Below, one piece after another: positions 26,528 through 34,441 of a stretch of 64,000 bases of DNA. The stretch's first letter is position 1; each line of letters opens with the position of its first letter. Origin of the DNA: Pedobacter ghigonis (lineage in GTDB: Bacteria > Bacteroidota > Bacteroidia > Sphingobacteriales > Sphingobacteriaceae). The stretch covers positions 124,001 through 188,000 of the forward strand of contig NZ_CAESCM010000010.1 of NCBI RefSeq assembly GCF_903166585.1, written 5' to 3'. The position numbers and the translations under genes were made by a program. The notes beneath the pieces are model-generated. The model searched no databases. It saw only the letters and a list, made by a program, of their open reading frames with translations, and was not told the DNA's origin.

Positions 26528-27229
26528 ATGCAAAAAGGCACTTTATACCTTATTCCCGTACCATTGGCCGAAGAGGTAGCACACAAAACTTTTACCCCCT
26601 ATCTGGTTGATACGATTAATCAGATCGACACTTATATTGTAGAAAACAGCAAAACAGCCCGCCGCTTTTTAAAAGAAGCCGGATTGAAAACGCCGCAAAA
26701 AGACTTAATTGTTCACGATTATGGCAAACATAACCGCAATGATTTGGGACAATTTTTTGAAGAGCTTACTGCTGGGAAAGATGTTGGTTTAATGAGCGAG
26801 GCCGGATGTCCGGGGATTGCCGATCCGGGAGCAGATATTGTTGCCGAGGCACATAAACGTGGTATAAAAGTAGTACCGCTGGTAGGCCCAAGTTCTATCC
26901 TGCTGGCACTAATGGCTTCAGGCTTTAATGGCCAGAGCTTCGCATTTTGGGGTTATTTGCCAATTGATAAAGAACAACGCACCAAAAGGATTAAAGATTT
27001 AGATTTATCGGCCAGCCGTTATAAACAAACTCAGATCTTTATCGAAACACCTTTCCGCAATAACCAGTTATTTGAAGAGGTTTTAAAAAGCTGCAAACCC
27101 AATACACAGGTTTGCGTAGCCTGTAACCTAACTGCTGAAGATGAATTTATTAAAACCCAAAGCGTTTACAACTGGCGCAAAGAGGAAATAGATCTGCATA
27201 AAAAACCAACTATATTTTTGTTGTATTAA
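26528..27229 (+). CDS. RsmI-like tetrapyrrole-methylase family SAM methyltransferase
   Basis: 233 residues, shorter than E. coli RsmI (286) as in other Bacteroidota members. GTLYLIPVPLAEE at the N-terminus, LMSEAGCPGIADPGADIV (about 88-105), VPLVGPSSILLALMASGFNGQSFAFWGYLP (about 117-146) and an ETPFRNN segment near 176 are the conserved parts. The family 2'-O-methylates C1402 of 16S rRNA; whether this short form does so is inferred. Confidence 0.88.
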   Translation: MQKGTLYLIPVPLAEEVAHKTFTPYLVDTINQIDTYIVENSKTARRFLKEAGLKTPQKDLIVHDYGKHNRNDLGQFFEELTAGKDVGLMSEAGCPGIADPGADIVAEAHKRGIKVVPLVGPSSILLALMASGFNGQSFAFWGYLPIDKEQRTKRIKDLDLSASRYKQTQIFIETPFRNNQLFEEVLKSCKPNTQVCVACNLTAEDEFIKTQSVYNWRKEEIDLHKKPTIFLLY

Positions 27230-27243
27230 ATTGTTGAAGAGTT

Positions 27244-27480
27244 CATTAGTCATTGGTTCATTAGTACCTGTAAATTGTCTATTGTAAAGTGGTTAACCGG
27301 TTAATTGTTTAAATCGGTTAACCGACTCACAACTCTAAACTGCAAATTGCCCGTTGTAAAGTGGTTAACCGGTTAATTGTTTAAATCGGTTAATCGACTC
27401 ACAACTCTAAACATCCAACTCCAAACTTGCATCTGGTAACTGCAAATTGCTTACTGTAAACCGGCACCTGAAAACCTTTG
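27244..27480. repeat. 72-bp tandem repeat in word-like intergenic DNA
   Basis: A unit beginning GTAAAGTGGTTAACCGG at 27284 recurs at 27356 (period 72, nearly two copies, a single C/T difference in GGTTAAYCG). Around it lie words such as TTCATTAGT, CAAATTGCC, CTCTAAACT and CTGCAAATTG. Similar words are present at 46028-46191. Each unit holds the self-complementary GGTTAACC. Confidence 0.8.
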
Positions 27481-27500
27481 TGCTTTTGTGTCTTGGTGGT
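27474..27500 (-). repeat. ACCACCAAGACACAAAAG-type repeat
   Basis: Read on the minus strand this is ACCACCAAGACACAAAAGCACAAAGG. Related wording follows the GH3 gene (53531-53556), the TatD gene (55788-55815) and the AddB-like gene (62821-62902). It is a dispersed short repeat placed just behind genes. Confidence 0.5.
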
Positions 27501-27623
27501 AAAAAATAACTGGCATACTGAAGCTTCGATAGCAACCTCTTTAAAAAAATCAAAACATATCCAAATCCAGTTGGTTATTAGTATAGCGCTCTGCAATTAT
27601 GGTTACATTAAATTCTTAGAGTT

Positions 27624-27803
27624 ATGAAAAACACGGGCACACCAAAAAATAACCCAACCGTTCAGGGAAGTTCGATCGCAGACAGGGCTAATCATGATAT
27701 TAAAACCGATAAAAAGATACAGGGCATAACCAATGGTGGCGGGCAACGGTCCGATCAAACTTCCAACAAAGACAATCAGCGGAAGTACGATAACAAGAAA
27801 TAA
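27624..27803 (+). CDS. small hydrophilic protein, 59 residues
   Basis: ATG at 27624 to TAA at 27801, followed two bases later by a strong terminator, so the reading frame and transcript end agree. Starts MKNTGTPKNNP and ends KYDNKK. It lacks hydrophobic segments, is rich in N, Q, D, K, R and G, and is probably disordered. No family was recognised. The alternative, a minus-strand frame over the same bases, crosses the terminator and lacks a fitting start. Convergent with the tail-collar gene. Confidence 0.5.
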   Translation: MKNTGTPKNNPTVQGSSIADRANHDIKTDKKIQGITNGGGQRSDQTSNKDNQRKYDNKK

Positions 27804-27804
27804 T

Positions 27805-27842
27805 AAAAAAGGTGATGATCTTGCTGGATCATCACCTTTTTT
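27805..27842. terminator. strong bidirectional terminator
   Basis: Sixteen-base perfect stem: AAAAAAGGTGATGATC (27805-27820) and its complement (27827-27842), loop TTGCTG, with T runs on both strands. It serves the small ORF on plus and the tail-collar gene on minus. Confidence 0.93.
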
Positions 27843-27846
27843 ATGC

Positions 27847-28086
27847 TTACTCCATTGGGTGGCTTGGATAATAACCAGCAGTAGAAATGATGTATATGGC
27901 ACCTGCTACCGATGGAAGTTTAGGCAGGGCAAAATTCGAAAATCCATCGCCGCCATACCTCGTTTTGAGGATAGAAAACAGTTTTACATTTTTAGTGATC
28001 GATAGCAACGCACGATCGCATACCGCAAATCCTTCTGGCGCATAGTCGCCGGCAAAAAGGATTATTGCCCCTAGCATTTCATTCAT
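27847..28086 (-). CDS. minimal phage tail-collar domain protein
   Basis: 79 residues, just one Tail Collar fold. GAIILFAGDYAPEGFAVCDRALLSI, LFSILKTRYGGDGFSNFALPKLP and IYIISTAGYYP follow the collar/Mdp consensus, with CDR in place of the usual CDG or CNG. Full microcystin-dependent-type proteins are about 170-180 residues, so this is a single-domain form or a trimmed remnant. The clean start and terminator argue that it is expressed. No other phage gene is near. Confidence 0.8.
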   Translation of the reverse strand: MNEMLGAIILFAGDYAPEGFAVCDRALLSITKNVKLFSILKTRYGGDGFSNFALPKLPSVAGAIYIISTAGYYPSHPME

Positions 28087-28137
28087 AGTGTGATAATTTA
28101 GTTGTTCAATACTACTAAAAAAAACAACACGAAAATC

Positions 28138-28662
28138 TTATTTGGCCATCACATTATAAAAGTTATAATCGGTCATGGGTGCACCGGTAATCCCCAAATT
28201 GTGGCAAATGGTTACAATTTGTCCGCGGTGGTAGGTACTGTGGTTAAATACCTGCATTACATATTCGAAATTTTGAAAATCGCAGCTAAACCATGGGCTC
28301 TGTATCGGTGTATTTTCTTCAAACCGGCTTTCGCTTAATGCAGTAACATAAACGGCAAGGTTTTCAGACTGTTTCAACAAAGTATCAAACACATTGTTTA
28401 AACTTCCATATTCGCGAAATTCAAATTCGGTTTTACTCAAAATCGAATACCAATATTCCTGGGTTTGCAAAATATGAGCGAGAGTTAATTTTACGCTTTT
28501 AAAGCTCGATAAAACTTCCTGCTCCAATAACTCCTCCGGATGATTTTTTAACCAGTTTACCAAAGTTAAATTGGCCCAGAAATTATAGTTTGCATAATTT
28601 TTCATTAAATAAACAATAGATGTTTCTTCTTTTGTTTCGGCGAATAATTGTTCTTGTATCAT
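28138..28662 (-). CDS. DinB family protein
   Basis: 174 residues. Four-helix bundle with the metal-binding histidines visible as LAHILQTQEYW (about 61-71) and FNHSTYHRGQIVT (about 137-149). DinB/YfiT proteins are thiol S-transferase-like enzymes or stress-induced proteins; this one has no assigned substrate. The gene stands alone, ending 51 bases from the tail-collar start. Confidence 0.88.
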   Translation of the reverse strand: MIQEQLFAETKEETSIVYLMKNYANYNFWANLTLVNWLKNHPEELLEQEVLSSFKSVKLTLAHILQTQEYWYSILSKTEFEFREYGSLNNVFDTLLKQSENLAVYVTALSESRFEENTPIQSPWFSCDFQNFEYVMQVFNHSTYHRGQIVTICHNLGITGAPMTDYNFYNVMAK

Positions 28663-28927
28663 ATCTTTTTGCTTTAGTTACACAAAGAAAACACACCGCA
28701 CTGACAACCCTATGGCAGTGTAAATTTCGAATGAAAAATATTTTTAAAAATTCTTTTTATCTCAAAAAAAGCATAGTAAATGAGAATAACTCAACGTATT
28801 AAACAGACAAAAACAACCCTTAAAAAAAGCTTTCATGTAAATATTAAAATACAAAACACACTTTTAACAGCCACAAAACAATATAATTAAGTTTTCGTGT
28901 AAAATTTCCTTAAAGGTCAAAATTGAA

Positions 28928-28950
28928 TGTAACAAGTTGTGTTACATTTG
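28928..28950 (+). promoter_or_regulatory. palindrome and -7 box before the M57 protease gene
   Basis: TGTAACAAGTTGTGTTACA (28928-28946) has arms TGTAAC and GTTACA and runs into TACATTTG (28943-28950), an exact TAnnTTTG -7 box. A TTG at 28923-28925 may be the -33 box with a short spacer of 17. A repressor bound here would cover the promoter. Confidence 0.45.
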
Positions 28951-28982
28951 TTTTGTTATCCAAACAACCTAACTTATTATTT

Positions 28983-29744
28983 ATGAAAAAATTAATTCAA
29001 ACAATCGCTGTCGTAGCGATGATGGCTCTTGTAATCGTATCGTGTAAGAAAAACCAGGAGACGATAGCCGAAGAACCACAGGAAACTGTAAAAAATGCCG
29101 ACAAAGTATTGCAGTACATTAAAGATCTGGGCTTCCCGGCCGAAAGTATTGTAGATAACGGAAACGAATTTGTGGTAGAAGAAGATATCCTGTTTCCGAA
29201 AAACATGGTAGTACCTTTTGTTGCCGAGGGTCCAAAAACAGAGCAATATTATACCGGAAGTATTGTAAACAGTACCAAAAAACTAAACATCCGCGTTTTT
29301 ATTGATCCATCTATGACCTCAATGACTAGCGAAATTAACAGTGGTATTGCCCAATGGAATGCTGTACCTAATTCTACGCTACGCTTTAATGTGGTGACTG
29401 CCGCGCCTTATGATATTCTGATTAAAGATGAAAATTTGGGCTCAGGCACCTGCGGACAGGGGCAATTCCCATCAGGTGGAAGTGCTGGTGCTTTAATTAA
29501 GATCAACAAAAGTTATATTGCGGGCAATTCATTTGCACAACGCGCCAGAACCATTTGCCACGAATTTGGCCATTGCATCTCGTTCAGACATACCAATTGG
29601 GCCGCACGTGGCGAATCGACTGCAACCAACGTACCTGGAGTTACCGGAACTGATGCTTCATCGCTCATGAATGGTGGCCAATGTAACTCTGGAGCCACGG
29701 TATTATCGACAAAAGATAAAGATGCTACTGCAGCTTTATATTAA
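28983..29744 (+). CDS. M57-type zinc metalloprotease lipoprotein
   Basis: 253 residues from the ATG at 28983; the frame is open from 28923 but the earlier ATG lies in the promoter. The signal peptide ends in lipobox VIVSC (Cys21) plus KKNQ. The zinc site HEFGHCISFRH has His193, Glu194, His197 and His203, matching the HExxHxxxxxH clan and the M57 (dual-action HEIGH) family. A likely surface or periplasmic protease; the substrate is unknown. Confidence 0.88.
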   Translation: MKKLIQTIAVVAMMALVIVSCKKNQETIAEEPQETVKNADKVLQYIKDLGFPAESIVDNGNEFVVEEDILFPKNMVVPFVAEGPKTEQYYTGSIVNSTKKLNIRVFIDPSMTSMTSEINSGIAQWNAVPNSTLRFNVVTAAPYDILIKDENLGSGTCGQGQFPSGGSAGALIKINKSYIAGNSFAQRARTICHEFGHCISFRHTNWAARGESTATNVPGVTGTDASSLMNGGQCNSGATVLSTKDKDATAALY

Positions 29745-29790
29745 GATCATTTTTTAATCAATTAACCTATTCATTTTGGATAACAAGATA

Positions 29791-29823
29791 AGCTTAGGGG
29801 TACAAGATAGCTCCTGAGCTTAT
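29791..29823. terminator. weak bidirectional terminator candidate
   Basis: Arms AAGCTTAGG and CCTGAGCTT (one wobble pair) around a 15-base loop between the M57 stop and the stop of the convergent Rossmann gene. There is no strong T run. Confidence 0.4.
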
Positions 29824-30497
29824 TCTTTGGAAAGCGCAATAATATCTTTCCCTTCTAAAGTCCGTCTTTCGTTCTGGTGATTTAAGGTGTGGATCATTGC
29901 ATCGCTAAGCTCGGCCATAGTGCAAAAACCGTTAGCATACAGCGCCCTGCCAATAGGGAACATCCAATTGATATATTTATAAAATTTATGCGCGTACTTT
30001 TGTCCGGGCAAAGGCTTAATAAAACCTGGCCGAAAATTAAAAACCTGCTCAAAAGGTAATTTCTTTAAATCGTTTTCGGTTTTTCCCTTTACCTGAGCCC
30101 ATTTTAAACGGCCGTCTTCGTTAGTACCACCACCAGAAACATAACAAAAAGTCATGCCGCTGTTTAGTTTACTTAATGTTTCGGCAACATGCATGGTAAG
30201 TGTATAAGTCATTTTGTAATACACCTCACTATCAACCCCAACAGAGCTGACACCAAGACAAAAGAAACAGGCATTATAGCCGCTCAGTTGATTTTCTATT
30301 ACCGAAAGATTTAAAAAATCGGCATGGATAATTTCTTTGAGTTTAGGATGCGTATAGCCACAGGGCTTTCGGTTAATCACCAGAACTGTATCTATCTGAT
30401 CGCTTTCCAGGCACCGCATTAAAACACCCTCGCCTACCATCCCTGTAGCACCGGTAATTATCGCATGGCGTTGCGCGCTCGTTTTTCCCATCATCAA
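29820..30497 (-). CDS. NAD(P)-binding Rossmann protein (atypical SDR)
   Basis: 225 residues. Nucleotide-binding GATGMVGEGVL (about 16-26), INRKP at the end of strand 2, CFFCLGVSSVG near 75-85 and YVSGGGTNEDGRLKWAQVKGKTENDL with the Y/K region around 120-145. It resembles NAD-dependent epimerase-like or HTATIP2-like proteins of 210-230 residues. Function is not assignable from sequence alone. Confidence 0.85.
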   Translation of the reverse strand: MMMGKTSAQRHAIITGATGMVGEGVLMRCLESDQIDTVLVINRKPCGYTHPKLKEIIHADFLNLSVIENQLSGYNACFFCLGVSSVGVDSEVYYKMTYTLTMHVAETLSKLNSGMTFCYVSGGGTNEDGRLKWAQVKGKTENDLKKLPFEQVFNFRPGFIKPLPGQKYAHKFYKYINWMFPIGRALYANGFCTMAELSDAMIHTLNHQNERRTLEGKDIIALSKE

Positions 30498-30573
30498 CCG
30501 TGTTTATTTATAGTGTAAAATACATGTTTATTTTGTTTTTTGGGTAAAAACGACGACCAAGTAATCTGATACA

Positions 30574-30606
30574 AACAAAAAAAGAGCAGCTAATTTGCTG
30601 CTCTTT
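30574..30606 (-). terminator. terminator of the S9 peptidase gene
   Basis: Ten-base perfect stem AAAGAGCAGC (30581-30590) and GCTGCTCTTT (30597-30606), followed in minus-strand sense by a T-rich run. Confidence 0.88.
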
Positions 30607-30612
30607 AAAATA

Positions 30613-32748
30613 TTATCTGGCTCCAGCGCCTTTCATCAGGTAATCTTTTGGCGTTTCGGCACCTAAAAGATGCTGAACGAAGTAATCCCAACGACGGCGC
30701 ATCATATAAGGCGAATAAGCCCCGAAACCGTGCGCGCTGTTTGGAAAAATAACCAGGTCGAAAGATTTATTGGCTTTTTCCAAAGCTTCTACCACCAATA
30801 GTGTATTGTAAGGAGGAACGTTATCGTCCATCATACCATGCACCAGCATTAACTTACCTTTCAAGTTTTTTGCATAGTTCTGGTTGGCCTGTGCTTCATA
30901 ATCGGCGTTTTCTACCAAACCGTTGTAACGTTCGCCCCAGTCATCCTCATAGTTTCTGTTATCGTGGTTTCCTGATTCTGCAATACCCACTTTAAAGAAA
31001 TCAGGATAGCGGAACATCGCTGCTGCAGTGGCAAAACCGCCACCTGAGTGCCCCCAGATACCAACCTTAGTTGTATCCATCGGATATTTAGCCGAAAGCT
31101 GACGGATTGCTGCAATCTGATCGGGTAAAGTATTTTCAGCCATGTTGCCATAGCTCATATCATGAAAGCTTTTAGAGCGGTCGGGGTTACTAGTACCTTC
31201 GATTACCACTACAATAAAGCCTAGTTCGGCCAGCGCCTGGTTATCGCCACGCGAAGCCGAGAATGCCCAGCTGCCTACGCTTCCACCCTGTGGACCTGGA
31301 TAAATATAATCGATAACCGGATATTTTTTGGTCGCATCCATTTGGGTTGGCGTAAATACCAATCCGTAAATGTCGGTTTTACCATCTTTAGCTTTAACAG
31401 AAACCGGTGTTGGTGCTTTCCAGCCGGTAGCCGATAAACGCGAAACATCTGTTTTTTCTAAATTTTGGATCAGATTGCCTTTTATATTTCTCAATACAGT
31501 AACCGGTGGTACATTTGGTTGCGAATAGCTATCAATAAAGTACTCAAATGATGGCGAAAAAGTAACCTGGTGGTTGCCTTCTTCCGGCGTTAACGATACC
31601 AGGTTTTTACCATCAAAACCAATTTTATATAAATGGCTGAAGTAAGGGTTACCAGCCTCACGGCCGTTGGCAAAGAAATATAGTGTACGGCTTTTCTCAT
31701 CAACCTTAACCAGGCGGGTAACCACCCAATTGCCTTTGGTGATCTGGTTTTTCACCTTTCCGGTTGTAGCATCGTACAAATACAAATGTCCCCAGTTATC
31801 ACGCTCCGAATACCAGATGATTTCTTTAGATGCAGGTAGATAACGCCAGTTAATGGCTCCCTGACCTGATTCGTACTGTGTTTTTACTGTTTCTTCGAAA
31901 ACTTCGCGAACTGCACCGGTTGCTGCATTGGCAATACGGAATTTTTCCTGTTTGTGATCACGTGAGGTAGATACAAAAGCAACTTCCGAACCATCGGCTT
32001 TCCAGTCGATATCGTCGAAAGTTCCGCTGCTCGAGATGTCATCGCTTAAAGTAGCGCGGTGCGGATCTGCAGGTATATTTAAGGAAACTACTTTCGGGTT
32101 TTCTACATCAATTACCACACGTCTGATGGTTGCAATCTCCTTATCGCCAGGTAAAGGATATTTCCAGGCTTTCAAAACCGGCGCTCCCACATTGGTGGTT
32201 ACCAGATACATATCTTTCGAATTTCTCTGATCTTGCTGAAAGGTGGCTATTTTTTTTGAATCAGGAGACCAACGTAAAATCGGAGCATCGCTGTGTTTCC
32301 AGCCCGCATTATCGGTAGCATATCCATAATCTTTAATACCATCGGTAGTTAACTGGGTTAATTGGCCCGAGGCTATGTCTTTCACAAAAAGATTATAGTC
32401 TTTTATCAGAATAGATTTTTTACCATCTGGCGATACCACTTCGTTACGGCCTCTATACATTCGTGCAGACAACGCCGGGGAATTTTTATATTCGGTGGTT
32501 AAGATTTTGGTTTTTTTAACCGGATCGATCAGAAAAGTTTGTTCTGCGCTTTCGCTTTTGGTGGTGTACCAAAATTTATCGCCCTCAAGCCAGTTGGGTT
32601 GTACACTGGCATGATCGATGTACTTCGAGGTGTTATAGCTCATAAAACTTTCCGCCCTTTCGTAATCTTTAACGGTTAAAGTTTTCTGCTGAGCATTTGC
32701 CGCAATGGCTAAAGTACAAGCCGTTACGGTAAGCCAATTTTTATTCAT
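30613..32748 (-). CDS. S9 family (DPP IV-like) serine peptidase, secreted
   Basis: 711 residues from the ATG at 32748, chosen because it begins the signal peptide MNKNWLTVTACTLAIAANAQ; the frame is open a further 46 codons upstream. A beta-propeller (about 40-460) precedes the alpha/beta-hydrolase domain, with catalytic serine in GIWGHSGGGFATAAA (near 560), aspartate in GMMDDNVPP and histidine in NSAHGFG. It should release N-terminal dipeptides in the periplasm. Followed by a clear terminator and divergent from the Crp-type regulator. Confidence 0.93.
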   Translation of the reverse strand: MNKNWLTVTACTLAIAANAQQKTLTVKDYERAESFMSYNTSKYIDHASVQPNWLEGDKFWYTTKSESAEQTFLIDPVKKTKILTTEYKNSPALSARMYRGRNEVVSPDGKKSILIKDYNLFVKDIASGQLTQLTTDGIKDYGYATDNAGWKHSDAPILRWSPDSKKIATFQQDQRNSKDMYLVTTNVGAPVLKAWKYPLPGDKEIATIRRVVIDVENPKVVSLNIPADPHRATLSDDISSSGTFDDIDWKADGSEVAFVSTSRDHKQEKFRIANAATGAVREVFEETVKTQYESGQGAINWRYLPASKEIIWYSERDNWGHLYLYDATTGKVKNQITKGNWVVTRLVKVDEKSRTLYFFANGREAGNPYFSHLYKIGFDGKNLVSLTPEEGNHQVTFSPSFEYFIDSYSQPNVPPVTVLRNIKGNLIQNLEKTDVSRLSATGWKAPTPVSVKAKDGKTDIYGLVFTPTQMDATKKYPVIDYIYPGPQGGSVGSWAFSASRGDNQALAELGFIVVVIEGTSNPDRSKSFHDMSYGNMAENTLPDQIAAIRQLSAKYPMDTTKVGIWGHSGGGFATAAAMFRYPDFFKVGIAESGNHDNRNYEDDWGERYNGLVENADYEAQANQNYAKNLKGKLMLVHGMMDDNVPPYNTLLVVEALEKANKSFDLVIFPNSAHGFGAYSPYMMRRRWDYFVQHLLGAETPKDYLMKGAGAR

Positions 32749-32973
32749 AATATGTTGTTGGTTAATCTCGGCGATAAAAATAAGACTGTTTTGGCATATA
32801 AATGGTATTAAAGCTGATACAAATTTAGCCAGATGAGTAACATAATTGGCCGAACTGGCTATTTCAAAAGTTTTTGCATTCGCCATTTTACGCTACCGCT
32901 TTAACAAATATGACTTTGTTAAAGCAGCTTTATTTTTCTAATTTTATTGTTCGAATATTCCAACTACAACCAC

Positions 32974-33546
32974 ATGTCAGCTAAAGAAATACTTCAAAAT
33001 TATGTTGCCAAAACAATTTCTTTAACGGATGAGCAGTTCGACTATTTTTTCTCTCATTTCAAGCCACAATCATTTAAAAAAGGCCAGGCTATTATTACTG
33101 CCGGTGATCGGGTAAATTGCGAATACTTTGTAACTGCGGGCTGTTTAAAGGCTTTTTATATTAACGACGATCTGAAAATGTTTATCCTTCAGTTTGCCAT
33201 GCCTACCTGGTGGGCTTCAGATTTTGATGCCCTTTATAGCGGAAATGTAGCAACCATCGGCTTAGATTGTATTACCGATGCGGAGGTATTGTGCTTAACC
33301 AGTGCCGACCGCGAAAAGCTTTGCAAGGAAATACATGAGATTGAACATTTTTTCAGGTGGCGAACCAATAAGGGTTATGTGGCCTCGCAAAAACGGTTAC
33401 TTTCCTTCATGAACAACGATACCAAATACCGGTACGAAGAATTACTGGCGCAATACCCCGAATTGTACAATCTGGTACCAAAGCAGTTAATTGCCGCTTA
33501 TTTAGGCGTATCGCGCGAAACCCTAAGCCGTCTTTACCATCCGTAA
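32974..33546 (+). CDS. Crp/Fnr family transcription regulator
   Basis: 190 residues from the ATG at 32974 (an upstream TTG frame start was judged less likely). A cyclic-nucleotide-binding-like beta-barrel spans about 20-115 (FKKGQAIITAGDRVNCEYFVTAGCLKAFY), then a dimer helix and a C-terminal winged helix with LIAAYLGVSRETLSRLY at the recognition helix. No Fe-S cysteine cluster like that of FNR is seen. Two CRP/FNR-like sites lie just after the stop, upstream of the YceI operon, so it probably regulates that operon. Confidence 0.92.
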   Translation: MSAKEILQNYVAKTISLTDEQFDYFFSHFKPQSFKKGQAIITAGDRVNCEYFVTAGCLKAFYINDDLKMFILQFAMPTWWASDFDALYSGNVATIGLDCITDAEVLCLTSADREKLCKEIHEIEHFFRWRTNKGYVASQKRLLSFMNNDTKYRYEELLAQYPELYNLVPKQLIAAYLGVSRETLSRLYHP

Positions 33547-33561
33547 GTGATCTACATCACA
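33546..33561. promoter_or_regulatory. CRP/FNR-type binding site, distal
   Basis: AGTGATCTACATCACA fits TGTGAT-N4-ATCACA with symmetric GTGAT and ATCAC halves. It lies at the stop codon of the regulator gene, with its centre 37 bases from that of the proximal site. Confidence 0.6.
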
Positions 33562-33582
33562 TTAAACTCATCCTCAGGCTAA

Positions 33583-33598
33583 TGTGACCTACATCACG
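33583..33598. promoter_or_regulatory. CRP/FNR-type binding site, proximal
   Basis: TGTGACCTACATCACG matches TGTGA-N6-TCACA in 9 of 10 defined bases and shares the CTACATCAC core with the distal site. Its centre is about 42-44 bases before the transcript start predicted from the -7 box at 33621, the position of a class II activator site. Confidence 0.6.
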
Positions 33599-33620
33599 CA
33601 GCCAGCCCGCATATCCTCTC

Positions 33621-33628
33621 CATATTTG
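33621..33628 (+). promoter_or_regulatory. -7 box of the YceI operon
   Basis: CATATTTG, one mismatch from TAnnTTTG, 26 bases before the YceI ATG. No good -33 box is present; the proximal CRP/FNR-like site occupies that place, as expected of an activator-dependent promoter. Confidence 0.4.
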
Positions 33629-33653
33629 TACTGTTAATTTAAAACAACAGAAA

Positions 33654-34190
33654 ATGGAAACAACAAATTTTAACGTTAATGGCGCTCAGAGCGAAATTAA
33701 CTGGATAGGCCGCAAAGTAACTGGTGCACACAACGGTACCATCGCAATCAAATCGGGCGAGCTTGTATTAAACAGCAATAAACTAAGCGGCGGTAAATTT
33801 ACAATCGATACCACTTCGATTGTTATTTTAGATGTAACCGACGAAGGTACCAACGCACAGTTTGCCGGACATTTGGCATCTGACGATTTCTTCTCTTCAG
33901 AAAAACACCCCGAGGCTTTTTTTGTAATTACCGACGTAAACTTAAAGGACAACGGCACCTACGACATTACAGGAGATTTGACCATTAAAGGGATTACTAA
34001 CGAAGTAACCTTTGCGGCTAACATCAGCTTAAACGATAACAAGTTAACCGCAAGTGGCAAAATTGTGATCGACAGAACCAAATACGACATGAAATTCCGT
34101 TCTGGCAATTTCTTTCAAAACTTAGGCGATACACTGATTTACAACGATTTTGATCTAAATGTTGATATCGCTGCTGAGCTTGCTGCCTAA
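33654..34190 (+). CDS. YceI family lipid-binding-like protein, cytoplasmic form
   Basis: 178 residues without a signal peptide. The YceI lipocalin-like beta-barrel covers the whole chain (SEINWIGRKVTGAHNGTI, FTIDTTSIVILD, HLASDDFFSSEKHPEAFFVI, GDLTIKGITNEVTF). YceI proteins bind isoprenoid-type lipids. First gene of a five-gene operon under the CRP/FNR-like sites. The lack of an export signal differs from E. coli YceI but is common in Bacteroidota. Confidence 0.92.
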   Translation: METTNFNVNGAQSEINWIGRKVTGAHNGTIAIKSGELVLNSNKLSGGKFTIDTTSIVILDVTDEGTNAQFAGHLASDDFFSSEKHPEAFFVITDVNLKDNGTYDITGDLTIKGITNEVTFAANISLNDNKLTASGKIVIDRTKYDMKFRSGNFFQNLGDTLIYNDFDLNVDIAAELAA

Positions 34191-34218
34191 GGATTTTTAA
34201 ACTTAAAAAACTAAAGTC

Positions 34219-34437
34219 ATGCCATACGTAAAAATAGAAGTAACACGCGAAGGTGTTACCCGTGAGCAAAAACAAACTTTAATTAAAGGGATTACTGATT
34301 TGATTAGTGATACCCTGAATAAAGATCCGCACCTTACCCATATTGTAATTCAGGAAATAGAACTGGATGACTGGGGTTATGCCGGAGAACAAGTATCAGT
34401 GTTAAGGGAAAAAGGCATTACAGCCGATAAAAAATAA
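34219..34437 (+). CDS. 4-oxalocrotonate tautomerase family protein
   Basis: 72 residues. Pro2 is exposed after Met removal as the catalytic base (MPYVKIEVTREGVT), with the family helix EQKQTLIKGITDLISDTL. Small enzymes of this family isomerise unsaturated keto acids. Second gene of the operon, with 28 bases before and 4 bases after. Confidence 0.9.
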   Translation: MPYVKIEVTREGVTREQKQTLIKGITDLISDTLNKDPHLTHIVIQEIELDDWGYAGEQVSVLREKGITADKK

Positions 34438-34441
34438 AGCC

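Noticed and set aside
27603..27902. A 99-codon hydrophobic minus-strand frame
   Set aside because: It runs through the 16-bp terminator and overlaps the end of the tail-collar gene. Its hydrophobic look comes from being antisense to the hydrophilic 59-residue ORF.
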